Source: JACMLC01 sp963817025
GTDB taxonomy: Bacteria; Acidobacteriota; Blastocatellia; Pyrinomonadales; Pyrinomonadaceae
NCBI GenBank assembly: GCA_963817025.1
Contig: CAWFML010000001.1
Coordinates: 124,001 to 188,000 of the forward strand
Reading direction: 5' to 3'
Length of the DNA: 64,000 nucleotides
The translations under genes were made by a program, and so were the position numbers. This document shows, one piece after another, positions 18,210 through 26,284 of the stretch. The notes under the pieces are model-generated. The model saw only the letters and a program-made list of their open reading frames with translations. It did no database searches and was not told the origin of the DNA. Positions within the stretch are counted from its first letter, which is position 1, and every line of letters starts with the position of its first letter.

Positions 18210-18853
18210 TCAGTTGCAGAACCGGCTTCAACCGCGCTTAGCTCTCTGACCTCCCTGTCTCGAATCTCATATCTCAAATCGCACGCGCCGCACTTCACTT
18301 TATCCACATTCGATGTTTCATGTTCATGGAAACGCAGCAGCATCTGGCCGCAGCGACAAACGCAGCCGACTGAACGCGCCGGATGACCGAGAGCCAGATG
18401 AAAATCCGGCACGGATTTCGTCACCAGCGAACTCATGCCGATCATCGCAAAGCGCCCGATGACGAGATCGTTGCCGATGACGGAGCCTGCGCCGATGGTC
18501 GCGCCCTCGCGCACGAGCGTCGGCAGCGTGTGCTCGTCCGGCTCTGAGGGTCGCAAGCTTTTCAAGTCTGTGGTGGTCGCGCGCGGGAAACGGTCATTGG
18601 TAAAAATCGTGCCCGCGCTAATCATCACGCCGTCTTCAATCATCACGGCGTTGCAGATATAAACCATCGCGTTGATCTTGACACGATTGCCGATAGAGAC
18701 GCCGTAAGCGATGTAAGTTTTTTCGCCGACGATGCATTCTTCGCCGAGGGTGGTCGAATGGCGTATGTGCACATTGTCCCAGACGGATGTGCCGCGCCCT
18801 AGCTGCACGCCCTCTTCAATAATCGCGGTCGGATGAATCCTGACATCGCTCAT
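18206..18853 (-). CDS. left-handed beta-helix acetyltransferase (WbpD-like) with C-terminal zinc ribbon
   Basis: Hexapeptide-repeat acyltransferase. The chain from IHPTAIIEEGVQLGRGTSVWDNVHIR through GVMISAGTIFTNDRFPRA and TIGAGSVIGNDLVIGRFAMIGMSSLVT resembles WbpD/WlbB enzymes, which acetylate the 3-amino group of UDP-GlcNAc3NA. The C-terminal 45 residues add CVCRCGQ and later CGACD, a likely four-cysteine zinc ribbon seen in a subgroup of these proteins. Its neighbours, a Gfo/Idh dehydrogenase and a DegT aminotransferase, are the enzymes that would make such a 3-amino substrate. Four-base overlaps on both sides. Confidence 0.87.
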   Translation of the reverse strand: MSDVRIHPTAIIEEGVQLGRGTSVWDNVHIRHSTTLGEECIVGEKTYIAYGVSIGNRVKINAMVYICNAVMIEDGVMISAGTIFTNDRFPRATTTDLKSLRPSEPDEHTLPTLVREGATIGAGSVIGNDLVIGRFAMIGMSSLVTKSVPDFHLALGHPARSVGCVCRCGQMLLRFHEHETSNVDKVKCGACDLRYEIRDREVRELSAVEAGSATE

Positions 18854-19896
18854 ACGATATTGCGCGCTTCTATGATGTAGCCCTCGCCGCGCCTGTGCTC
18901 AAAAGCATTATTGCTGACAGTAGTCCAGCGATTCTGGCGCAGGGCTGCATAGGCGGCTTCGACGACTTCGACGGAGGCGAGCGCGTCTTCGTGTGTGACT
19001 AGAAGCTGCTCTTCTCCATTGATGGCGCGTGCGAAATTGTTTATCTGATTACGAAACGCCTCGACCTTGTTGTAGCCTTTGCCGAAGACGACCCAGTCGC
19101 GGCTGGACGACTGGCGATACTTTGATTCTTTCCAGCCGACGGAGACAGTCCCGTGCGAGCCGTAGATGTTGATAAAGCTATCCAGTTCTTTATTGATGCT
19201 CCACGAAAGATCAATCGCGCCCATCACGCCGCTCGTGCTGCGAACGAAGATATGCACGGTCTCTTCGACGGCGAGTCCCTGACTGCGCTTGCCTTCGACG
19301 ACCTGCACGTCCGCCAGTGGGCCAAGAAAATATCGCATCAGGTCAACCGAGTGCGTGCCGTTATCAATCAACACGCCGCCGCCGCTCACAGCCGGATTAG
19401 AGTTCCAGCGCGAAGTCATATCCACGCGCGAGGTAAAGGCGTTTTCAAACAAGACTATCTCGCCCAAAATGCCGGAGGTGACGATTGATTTGGCGCGAAC
19501 TACGTCTTCGACAAAGCGAAACTTGGTCGCCATCGTCAGAAGCGCGCCATGCTCTTTCGCCGCGTCAAGCATCGTCTTCGCGCTCGACGAATCAATGCTC
19601 AAAGGCTTTTCACAGAGCACATGGATTTTGCGTTCGAGAAAGTGCAGAGAGATTTCGGGATGCGTGACCGGCGGCGTGCAGATGATGACGGCAGCAAGCT
19701 CTTTTTCAGCGCCCGCCAGAGCCTGAAAAGAATCATAGCTGCGGCAGCCCAAGCCCTCTGCCAGCGCACGCGCCGCCTCCGCCCGCACATCCGCAACGGC
19801 AACCAGACGCGCCGTCTCGCAATCCTCGAACGCCTGCACATATGCCTGCGCGATGCTTCCCGTGCCGATTAAGCCGAATTTGAGTTTGTTTTTCAT
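18850..19896 (-). CDS. Gfo/Idh/MocA-family NAD(P)-dependent dehydrogenase (WbpB-like)
   Basis: The N-terminus FGLIGTGSIAQAYVQAF is a Rossmann nucleotide-binding motif, followed by VIICTPPVTHP and the family-typical LCEKPLS (Lys of EKP is the usual catalytic/binding residue). The rest is the two-domain Gfo/Idh/MocA fold, 348 residues. In this context it likely oxidises the 3-hydroxyl of a UDP-hexosamine derivative to a ketone for the aminotransferase encoded upstream. It overlaps the acetyltransferase gene by four bases. Confidence 0.87.
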   Translation of the reverse strand: MKNKLKFGLIGTGSIAQAYVQAFEDCETARLVAVADVRAEAARALAEGLGCRSYDSFQALAGAEKELAAVIICTPPVTHPEISLHFLERKIHVLCEKPLSIDSSSAKTMLDAAKEHGALLTMATKFRFVEDVVRAKSIVTSGILGEIVLFENAFTSRVDMTSRWNSNPAVSGGGVLIDNGTHSVDLMRYFLGPLADVQVVEGKRSQGLAVEETVHIFVRSTSGVMGAIDLSWSINKELDSFINIYGSHGTVSVGWKESKYRQSSSRDWVVFGKGYNKVEAFRNQINNFARAINGEEQLLVTHEDALASVEVVEAAYAALRQNRWTTVSNNAFEHRRGEGYIIEARNIV

Positions 19897-19905
19897 AGCA
19901 GGAAA

Positions 19906-20020
19906 ATTAACAGGGGTGGACAGGATGGGAAGATTTGCTCATTGATACATCTGTTCATTGATTCAATGAGCAAATGAATAACTGACTCATTTCCTTCTAT
20001 CCTGTCTATTCCTGTTTAAA
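19906..20020. repeat. AACAGGGGTGGACAGG-type inverted repeat
   Basis: The left arm is ATTAACAGGGGTGGACAGGA and the right arm TATCCTGTCTATTCCTGTTT, with inner TTGCTCATTGA/TCAATGAGCAA pairs. It fills the 119-base gap between the aminotransferase and the dehydrogenase genes. Its right end contains the aminotransferase stop codon. A related pair of arms flanks 56805-56952. Confidence 0.65.
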
Positions 20021-21248
20021 TTGCTAACCGCTCAGCGGCTTCGCGCACGGCGTCCGCGATATATTCTACATGCTCTTCCGTGTAGCGTTCGTTCCACGGC
20101 AGCACCAGCACATCATGCAAAGCCTCGTATGTGCCGGGAAATTTTTCCGCGTTGTAATCAACCGTTTCGGGCCGCGCGAGATTAAAGGGGAAATTGCTCT
20201 CGCCGAAGGTGCGCTGTTTCTGGAAGACTTCGCACATAAAGGCTGGCTTCTGTATGTAGCGCGGCGCGGAGGCGATGCCCTTCTCTTTTAAGAGACGCGC
20301 CATGCCGGGCGCGCCGTCCGCGATGCGAGTCTCGTCCACGCGCAAACAATATTTCCAGTAGGTGTGAAAACTTTTTGCGCCCGTGTGCGGAGTCTCTAGC
20401 CCACCCACGCCGCGCAGTTTCTCAGTCAGGCTGTTTGCCGTGCGGACACGGCTTTCGACCACCGCATCCAGCTTTTCAAGCTGCGCGACGGCGACTGCTC
20501 CCTGCAACTCGCTGATGCGATAGTTGAGCGCGAGAAAGTAGTGATCCGGGTTCGCATCGCCATACCCCCAGGCCTTGTTGATAAAGAGAAACATGCGCCG
20601 CGCCAGCGCATCATCGTTGGTCGTGACGATGCCGCCCTCGCCCGTCGTCATGTGCTTGCCCTGTTGCAGGCTAAAGCAGCCAATCGAGCCGATGCCGCCG
20701 ACGCGCTTGCGGTCATGCTCCGCTAGAAAAGCCTGCGCGCAGTCTTCGATGACGGGAATCTCCCGCGCGCGTGCGAGTTCCATAATCTCGTCCATCTCAC
20801 AGGGGTTGCCGAAAAGATGCGTGACCATGATGGCACGCGTGCGCTCGCTTAAAACTTTTTCGATGCTGCTGGCAGTGACGTTGTAAGTGCGCGGGTCTAC
20901 GTCCGCGAAAACGGGAATCGCGCCCTGATACAAAATCGGCGCAAGCGCGCCCATGTCCGTAATCGCTGTGGTGACGATTTCATCGCCCGGTGTCGGGTTG
21001 ATGGCGGCCACAGCCGTGTGCACTGCGGCAGAGCCGGACGCGCAGGCGTAGGCGTGTTTGACGCCGAGCTTGCGGGCGAATCTTTCTTCCAGCGTCCTGA
21101 CGAAATTTCCTTTGGTGCTCGTCAGCGTGCCGCTCTCTATGACCTCTGCGAGAAGCTGAAGCTCTTCTGCGCCTAGAGTTCTGCCCGATGCATCCTGATC
21201 CGACGGCAGCGTTATAAGCTTTTCGGGGTGCAATAATGTGTCTGTCAT
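20016..21248 (-). CDS. DegT/DnrJ/EryC1/StrS-family PLP sugar aminotransferase
   Basis: Transfers an amino group (usually from glutamate) to a keto-sugar nucleotide. Visible family features are ACASGSAAVHTAV near residue 80 (cofactor phosphate site), VIEDCAQAF (Asp that holds the PLP nitrogen) and SLQQGKHMTTGEGG with the Schiff-base Lys. GEGGIVTT and the RISELQGAVAVAQLEKLD motif are standard. Length 410. The start overlaps the upstream fusion gene by four bases. Together with the dehydrogenase and acetyltransferase it forms a plausible three-step 3-amino-sugar module. Confidence 0.92.
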   Translation of the reverse strand: MTDTLLHPEKLITLPSDQDASGRTLGAEELQLLAEVIESGTLTSTKGNFVRTLEERFARKLGVKHAYACASGSAAVHTAVAAINPTPGDEIVTTAITDMGALAPILYQGAIPVFADVDPRTYNVTASSIEKVLSERTRAIMVTHLFGNPCEMDEIMELARAREIPVIEDCAQAFLAEHDRKRVGGIGSIGCFSLQQGKHMTTGEGGIVTTNDDALARRMFLFINKAWGYGDANPDHYFLALNYRISELQGAVAVAQLEKLDAVVESRVRTANSLTEKLRGVGGLETPHTGAKSFHTYWKYCLRVDETRIADGAPGMARLLKEKGIASAPRYIQKPAFMCEVFQKQRTFGESNFPFNLARPETVDYNAEKFPGTYEALHDVLVLPWNERYTEEHVEYIADAVREAAERLAI

Positions 21249-23071
21249 GTTCTGTATTTCTGTGGTGTCGCTACGGGTGGAGTTTGATAGCCTGTTGGGA
21301 GCGTCGCTTCCGGCAGGAGATGGCCGGAGAGCTGTGCTCTGTGTGATGCGCCCGCGCCGCGATGCATGACACGCATCATGGCTAAGCGCGAGAGAAGACG
21401 CAGGTGTCCGGCGATGGTGCGCAGGATTTTCATCTTGGACCAGCCGAAGAGACGCACTTCTAAAGTCGCCGGATATTCGACGATCTTCGAGCCGCTGAGG
21501 TCAAGACGACCCAGCAATTCCGCGACGCCTAGAAAGCCGCTTTCCCTCACTTCGAGGTCAACGACCGCGCTGCGGCGATAAGCACGAAAACAGCTTGTGT
21601 ACGTATAGAGCTTTTGCCTCAGCGTTTGCCGGTAAAGAAAAGACGAAGCTTTCGAGAGCGAGAGCCGCCACGACGGCACATTACGCACACCGCCCTGCGG
21701 GTGATAGGGCGAAGCCGTCACCATATCAACGCCCTCTGCTAAGAGCGGAATCATGTGCCGCAACTCGTGCGGGTCATACGTGCAGTCGCAATCAATCGAG
21801 CAGACGATTTCCGTCTCCGCCTGACGGATGCCGCTCAGGATGGCTGCGGCGACGCCGCGATTCTGTTCGTGCCGTAAAAGCTTGCAGTTCGGTTTGTCGC
21901 CGAACAACTCGTTGAGCGACTTCCAGGTCTTATCCGTGCTGCAATCGTCAACGAAGATCAGGCGCAGGTCGTAATCCTTTTCGAGCGTGGCCTCGACGCT
22001 CTTCAAAGTGTTGGAGAGATAATGCAGCGCCAGCTCTTCGTTAAAGCAGGGGACGACGATTGAAACGGGCGTGCGCCCGCCCGCAGTAGAGATTTGCGTA
22101 GCGGTCTCAGGAGCCACAGGCGGCGATGAAATCTCCATGACCGGCGCGCGTTCAGGTTGGAGACGAGCTGGTGGAGCATCCGTCTCTGCTGCGGCTGAGA
22201 TGGTCTTATCAAGCTCTGTGCCGAGTCCCAAATACTGCGCGCCGCCGACAAAGCGATACTTGCCGAAATATTCCTCAAGCACCCATTCCATCTTGTCCAG
22301 CTTGCGATAATGGCGTATGCGATTGATGGGCGAGGCGGCGTTGATGCGCGGCTGTTCGGGGTCTAGTTCCCAGACATGAAAGTACATCACAAAGGGCGCG
22401 TCATAAGTTCGATGCCAGTGATCCACAGCATGACGCAGCAGGGTGTGCGGAATCTGCCGGAAATAATTCCCGCCCGCAATCGGAACCATCCAGCGGCCCA
22501 GTTTGAAGGTCGAGACGGGAAAGACCCAGATGTCTTTATCGCCGTAGTGATGCTGGTGTGTAAAGCGCAGGCGCGGCTCCTGATGCGTGGCGCGCACGTT
22601 GGGCACGAAGCTGGAATCGTAGGCATAGCCTTCTTCGGCCAGCACATCGAGCGCCCACAAATCCGAAGTGGCGGAGAGACGATGCGCGGCTCGATAACCG
22701 AGAATCTTCATCCCGCTCGCGCGTTCCAGCGCTTCGCGTGCGCGCTGCAAATCCTCACGAAACTCCGCCCGCGTCATCTGCCGTATCGTGCGATGGTAAT
22801 AACCGCGACTCGCAATCTCATGCCCGCGCCGCGCGACTTCGCGCACCAGTTCAGGATTCTGATCCGCAATCCAACCGAGCACGAAGAACGTCGCCTTGAT
22901 GTTATAGCGGTCGAGCAGGTCAAGAGCCTTGATTGTGTTCTGCTCAAAGCGAGTCTCGAAGCGATACCATTGCCTGCTCTGGATGATGCGATTGAACGCG
23001 CCGACGTGGAAATAGTCTTCCAGCAGGACGGTCAACAGATGCTGCTTCTGTATGGAAGGCGTTTCGCTCAT
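21245..23071 (-). CDS. fusion: DUF3473-type polysaccharide deacetylase plus GT2 glycosyltransferase
   Basis: Residues about 10-285 match polysaccharide deacetylases of the PEP-CTERM/XrtA-associated type: VLLEDYFHVGAFNR, ATFFVLGWIADQNPELV, GYRAAHRLSATSD-like motif, then a C-terminal YFHVWELDPEQPR block. Residues about 330-560 are a dolichol-phosphate-mannose-synthase-like GT2: VSIVVPCFNEE, FVDDCSTDKTW, SIDCDCTYDP. A roughly 45-residue Ala/Pro/Thr-rich linker joins them. The deacetylase metal motif normally HGYxH reads R-G-Y-Y-H, so one ligand is replaced by Arg; activity is uncertain. The upstream wecB stop is one base away, and the downstream gene overlaps by four. Confidence 0.9.
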   Translation of the reverse strand: MSETPSIQKQHLLTVLLEDYFHVGAFNRIIQSRQWYRFETRFEQNTIKALDLLDRYNIKATFFVLGWIADQNPELVREVARRGHEIASRGYYHRTIRQMTRAEFREDLQRAREALERASGMKILGYRAAHRLSATSDLWALDVLAEEGYAYDSSFVPNVRATHQEPRLRFTHQHHYGDKDIWVFPVSTFKLGRWMVPIAGGNYFRQIPHTLLRHAVDHWHRTYDAPFVMYFHVWELDPEQPRINAASPINRIRHYRKLDKMEWVLEEYFGKYRFVGGAQYLGLGTELDKTISAAAETDAPPARLQPERAPVMEISSPPVAPETATQISTAGGRTPVSIVVPCFNEELALHYLSNTLKSVEATLEKDYDLRLIFVDDCSTDKTWKSLNELFGDKPNCKLLRHEQNRGVAAAILSGIRQAETEIVCSIDCDCTYDPHELRHMIPLLAEGVDMVTASPYHPQGGVRNVPSWRLSLSKASSFLYRQTLRQKLYTYTSCFRAYRRSAVVDLEVRESGFLGVAELLGRLDLSGSKIVEYPATLEVRLFGWSKMKILRTIAGHLRLLSRLAMMRVMHRGAGASHRAQLSGHLLPEATLPTGYQTPPVATPQKYRT

Positions 23072-23072
23072 C

Positions 23073-24305
23073 TTAAATATTCACCGCGACTGCTTCAGAC
23101 TCTGCGCTGACATTTAATACCTCTGCGATGATAGACGCAATACGCAGCCCGCTATCGCCTGCGCCGAAAGGGTTTTCGATGCGATGCACTTCGCTGGCCC
23201 AGCTCTCGTCGCTGTAAGCTTCTTCGAGCATCAACGCCAGACGTTCGGGTCGCCCGCCGACCAGCCGCGCAACGCCTGATTCAAGGGCTTCAGGCCGCTC
23301 TGTATTTTCCCTTAAGACCAGCAGCGGCTTGCCGAGCGTCGGCGCTTCCTCCTGCACGCCGCCCGAATCCGAAACTATCAGCCACGCAGCACAAAGCAGC
23401 GCGATGAAATCTTCATAGCCGAGAGGCGCTATCAAATGTATGCGCGAATGATGCGAGAGGGCCGCGCGTGCCGCCACGCCGACCGCAGGATTCGGATGCA
23501 CCGGAAAGATAAGCGAGACATCCGCGTGCTCTTCCACAAAGCGGCGCAACGTGACAAGATTTTCCAGCATCAACTCGCCAAAGCTCTCGCGCCTGTGCGT
23601 GGTCAGCACGACGCGCTTCAGTCCGCCTGTCGCCGAGAGCAATTCTTCGATGGCCGGATTTTTTGACGAATTTTGTTTGATGATTTCTTTCAGAGAATCG
23701 ACCACCGGATTGCCGGTCACGAAAATATTTCTCGGCTCGACGCCCTCTGCCAGCAGCGTCATGCGATTGCGCGTCGTGGCGGCGAAATGATGCGTTGCCA
23801 GCTTTGTTATCATCCGGCGATTCATCTCTTCCGGATACGGGCTGCGCGGATTGCCCGAACGCAGGCCCGCTTCCACATGACCGACAGCAATCTTTCTATG
23901 AAAGCCCGCGAGCGCGCCCGCCAGCGCAGTCGTCGTGTCGCCCTGCACCAGAATCAAATCGGGATGCTCGCTCTCTAATATCCTGTCCATCGCGGAGAGC
24001 ACGCGCGCGCAGACTTGATTGGGCGTCTGATCCGGCGACATCACTTGCAGGTCGTGGTCTATGCGGATGCCCAAAAGCTTGACGAAGGGATAGAGCAAGT
24101 CTGTGTGCTGGCCTGATGCGACGTTGATGGTTTGAAAGGAGTTTGCGTGAGCCTCAAGCCCGCGTATGACCGGAGCGAGTTTGATGGCTTCCGGGCGCGT
24201 GCCGAAAAGCGTGAGCACCTTTTTGCGGGGCGCAGAGACAGTCCGCCGCGCTCTGAACAATCTGAGCCAGTCAAGTCTGGGCGTTGTCGTTAAGGTGCTG
24301 CTCAT
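23073..24305 (-). CDS. wecB: UDP-N-acetylglucosamine 2-epimerase (non-hydrolysing)
   Basis: Interconverts UDP-GlcNAc and UDP-ManNAc. Family motifs are VLTLFGTRPEAIKLAPVI, VQGDTTTALAGALAGF, VGHVEAGLRSGN with PYPEEMNRRM, THRRES and DSGGVQEEAPTLGKP. I chose the ATG at 24305 (410 residues) because GGAAG lies eight bases upstream and the protein then starts at the usual distance from the first motif; a longer frame adds 30 residues. First gene of the glycan operon. In the context of the neighbouring enzymes it could act on a 2,3-diacetamido sugar (WbpI-like) instead of plain UDP-GlcNAc. Confidence 0.93.
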   Translation of the reverse strand: MSSTLTTTPRLDWLRLFRARRTVSAPRKKVLTLFGTRPEAIKLAPVIRGLEAHANSFQTINVASGQHTDLLYPFVKLLGIRIDHDLQVMSPDQTPNQVCARVLSAMDRILESEHPDLILVQGDTTTALAGALAGFHRKIAVGHVEAGLRSGNPRSPYPEEMNRRMITKLATHHFAATTRNRMTLLAEGVEPRNIFVTGNPVVDSLKEIIKQNSSKNPAIEELLSATGGLKRVVLTTHRRESFGELMLENLVTLRRFVEEHADVSLIFPVHPNPAVGVAARAALSHHSRIHLIAPLGYEDFIALLCAAWLIVSDSGGVQEEAPTLGKPLLVLRENTERPEALESGVARLVGGRPERLALMLEEAYSDESWASEVHRIENPFGAGDSGLRIASIIAEVLNVSAESEAVAVNI

Positions 24306-24553
24306 TTGGGGCACTTCCGTCAGGAGGTCTTCCCGCACGCATGTTCGTCGAGGGTCTGGCCTGAGCCTGAAAGGTGTCTGGACATCCTCTGGCAATATAA
24401 AAAGAGGATTAAAGCCGCGTGATTTCCGCTAATTGGCGATTTATTCCCGGTCTCGGAAACAATCTAAAGCTGTCAGCGGAAACGGTTTATTCAGATCGAG
24501 AGATCGGGATTTCAGGAGGCCGTCGCTGCCCGACCGGGCCGCTCCGGCAAAGA

Positions 24554-24573
24554 GTTGGACAGTAAAGTCCAAC
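24554..24573. promoter_or_regulatory. possible operator: GTTGGAC inverted repeat
   Basis: GTTGGAC-AGTAAA-GTCCAAC is a perfect 7-bp inverted repeat with a 6-base spacer, 31 bases upstream of a TTGACA hexamer. The size and position suit a dimeric repressor site or a small hairpin. No regulator gene is adjacent. Confidence 0.35.
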
Positions 24574-24603
24574 AACTAAGATATTAGGATAAAGAGGGGC
24601 CTT

Positions 24604-24632
24604 TTGACAACTGTTTTAATCATTGTTTTATC
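24604..24632 (+). promoter_or_regulatory. possible sigma-70-like promoter
   Basis: A perfect TTGACA (24604-24609) is followed after 17 bases by TTTATC (24627-24632), a poor -10 match. It would serve the plus-strand PNPOx-like gene. Low confidence because Acidobacteriota promoters are poorly defined. Confidence 0.3.
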
Positions 24633-24809
24633 CCGGCCCTGATTTGCAACAGAGTTGAGAGCGACCTTTTCCTCTGTCGGCGGGACATTTGCAGAAGAAA
24701 ATGAGACTCAATCATGACCTTTGTTCAACAACAAGATGCTATCAATCAGGCGATCCGCCACTTGATAAAATCGCCACACGAAGTTCAATCAGACGAAAAG
24801 GAAAAAGTG

Positions 24810-25322
24810 ATGAGTGAAAACACAAACCGCAGCGAAGAGCTAAAGAAGCTTGGCGAGATGATTAAAGACATAGACTTTGCGATGCTGACGACCGTGCTGC
24901 CTGACGGCACGCTGCGCAGCCGCCCGATGTCTACGCAAGAGGTGGAGTTTAATGGCGACCTCTGGTTCTTCACCGGGGCTGATTCGCCGAAAGTGAAAGA
25001 GATACGCGAAGAGCAAAATGTCAATTTGAGTTACGCCTCGCCGGATGACAATCGTTACGTTTCCGTCTCCGGCAAAGCCACGCTGGTGCGCGACCGTCAG
25101 AAGGCCGAAGAGTTGTGGAGTCCTGCATACAAGGCTTGGTTTCCGGATGGCCTCGATGACCCGAATCTGGCTCTCCTCAAAGTGAGCGTCGAACAGGCGG
25201 AATACTGGGATTCGCCCTCGGGCGCGGTCATACATCTCTTTGGCTTCGTTAAAGCGATTGCCACCGGAGAGAGTTATGAGCCGGGTGAGAATGAGAAGCT
25301 GAATCTAGGCAAGGGAGCTTGA
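24810..25322 (+). CDS. pyridoxamine-5'-phosphate-oxidase-like general stress protein
   Basis: A split-barrel flavin-binding protein of the general-stress-protein-26 type. Core features are IDFAMLTTVLPDGTLRSRPMSTQEVEFNGDLWFFTGADSPKV and VNLSYASPDDNRYVSVSGKATLVRDR, then YWDSPSGAVIHLFGFVKA near the end. I chose ATG at 24810 (170 residues) because AAGGA lies eight bases upstream and the length matches the family; an upstream ATG adds 32 residues without homology. Usually a soluble flavin or deazaflavin protein induced in stress; the exact reaction is unknown. Confidence 0.88.
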   Translation: MSENTNRSEELKKLGEMIKDIDFAMLTTVLPDGTLRSRPMSTQEVEFNGDLWFFTGADSPKVKEIREEQNVNLSYASPDDNRYVSVSGKATLVRDRQKAEELWSPAYKAWFPDGLDDPNLALLKVSVEQAEYWDSPSGAVIHLFGFVKAIATGESYEPGENEKLNLGKGA

Positions 25323-25410
25323 AGAATTTCAGTTGCAGGGGGCAGAAACAGGCGTTCGAGTTTTTCCAGCTCATGAAAAATCAACGCTCAAAGCAACCTC
25401 TATTTCTGCT

Positions 25411-25450
25411 GGCAGGTCTGTCGTTCGCACGGAGGAACGACAGACCTGCC
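25411..25450. repeat. perfect 16-bp palindrome
   Basis: GGCAGGTCTGTCGTTC (25411-25426) and GAACGACAGACCTGCC (25435-25450) are perfectly complementary with an 8-base loop. It lies between two convergent genes. There is no T tract on either side, so a REP-like extragenic palindrome is more likely than a classical terminator. Confidence 0.65.
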
Positions 25451-25555
25451 ACATTGCGCGCTAGAGGACGCGCTGCGCACATAGACTAAGGCTTAACCTC
25501 GCGCCATGCGACGGGTAAGGACTCACAGGGCACAGCGACGCCCGCGCCAGTGCGT

Positions 25556-25855
25556 TTAGCCTTCGGCTGGGCCAGAGCAGCCCGGCCCGTGCAGTGCCGG
25601 AATCTTCGTGCTGATGGTCGGGTAATTCTCTGCTTCCGCATTGAGCGCGAGCCAGTCCGCCCAATTCTCCGGCAAAGTCGTATCGGCAAAGATAGCTTCA
25701 ACGGGGCATTCCGGCACACAGGCGTCGCAATCAATGCAGGTATCCGGGTTGATATAGAGGCGATCCGGCAGCTCATGAAAAGCTTCGACAGGACAGACCG
25801 CAGCGCAATCCGTATATTTGCAGTCCACACATAGCTCTACTACGACATAGGTCAT
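25556..25855 (-). CDS. fdxA: 7Fe-type ferredoxin (FdxA family)
   Basis: A 99-residue electron carrier with two cluster motifs: C9VDCKYTDCAAVC21P (C9, C12, C17, C21) and C40IDCDACVPEC50P. The pattern of the first motif and the C-terminal extension after residue 55 (WADWLALNAEAENYPTI) are those of the FdxA family, which holds one 3Fe-4S and one 4Fe-4S cluster. AAGGAG lies nine bases before the ATG. It stands alone, so its redox partner cannot be told. Confidence 0.92.
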   Translation of the reverse strand: MTYVVVELCVDCKYTDCAAVCPVEAFHELPDRLYINPDTCIDCDACVPECPVEAIFADTTLPENWADWLALNAEAENYPTISTKIPALHGPGCSGPAEG

Positions 25856-26017
25856 CTTCCAGCTCTCCTTTTTTATTCAGAGATATAATTTCAGATCAAG
25901 CAGCACTGCTGTTTTTAACTCAGCCCAAAATCTTTCGCGCGGCTTTTCAAGTGACACTAATAATTAGCACGATGGGTAAAGATGCTGCAAACATTTATTT
26001 GACTTAAAGCATTCAGG

Positions 26018-26164
26018 TCAGAAACGCCAGCGAGAGCAAGTCAGAAGGCGGAAGGATGAAGGATGAAAAGAGTGCTCTTCAGAGATGAGTGACTCAAGCT
26101 TAAACAGCATGCCTTTCATCCTTCCGCCTTCATCCTTCCTACTTGCTCTTGCTGGCGTTTCTGA
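26018..26164. repeat. GGATGAAGGC-type inverted repeat, copy 3 with extended arms
   Basis: The outer arms GAAACGCCAGCGAGAGCAAG and CTTGCTCTTGCTGGCGTTTC match at all but one position. Inside are GAAGGCGGAAGGATGAAGGA words and their complement, with the centre TTAAACAGCATGCCTTTC, as in the copies at 9324 and 10175. The outer arms are specific to this copy, so it may have inserted into an older palindrome. Confidence 0.7.
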
Positions 26165-26168
26165 CAGC

Positions 26169-26220
26169 AAAAAAAGCCGGTTCTGTGTTCAACTCCCGAC
26201 AAGCTGAGCACAGAACCGGC
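26169..26220 (-). terminator. rho-independent terminator of the first S8 peptidase gene
   Basis: On the minus strand a GCCGGTTCTGTG stem (12 bp, perfect) with a 21-base loop is followed by TTTTTTT. Located 65 bases after the stop of the peptidase gene. Confidence 0.85.
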
Positions 26221-26228
26221 GGGGCAAC

Positions 26229-26267
26229 CGTGACGCGGCCTCCGTCCCCCAACGGAGACGCATCACG
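26229..26267 (-). other. second hairpin between S8 stop and terminator
   Basis: CGTGACGCGGCCTCCGT and ACGGAGACGCATCACG can pair over about 16 positions with one bulge, forming a strong hairpin just before the terminator stem. It may stabilise the mRNA 3' end. Confidence 0.45.
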
Positions 26268-26284
26268 ATTGGGGCGAGGTTATG

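Larger units (their letters stand above)
24306..24809. other. divergent intergenic region, wecB / PNPOx gene
   Basis: About 500 bases that should contain promoters for the glycan operon (minus) and the stress protein (plus). Listed separately are an inverted repeat at 24554-24573 and a possible promoter at 24604-24632. Nothing else is recognisable. Confidence 0.4.

Noticed and set aside
14299..24305. O-antigen cluster with Wzx/Wzy
   Set aside because: No flippase or polymerase-like multi-pass protein other than the GT39 enzyme is present, so the type of final glycan is left open.
26221..26284. c-di-GMP (GEMM) riboswitch
   Set aside because: A GGGGCAACC-like string and a hairpin looked suggestive, but the conserved GCAAACC and GGACGCAAAGC parts are missing and it lies at the 3' end of a gene.
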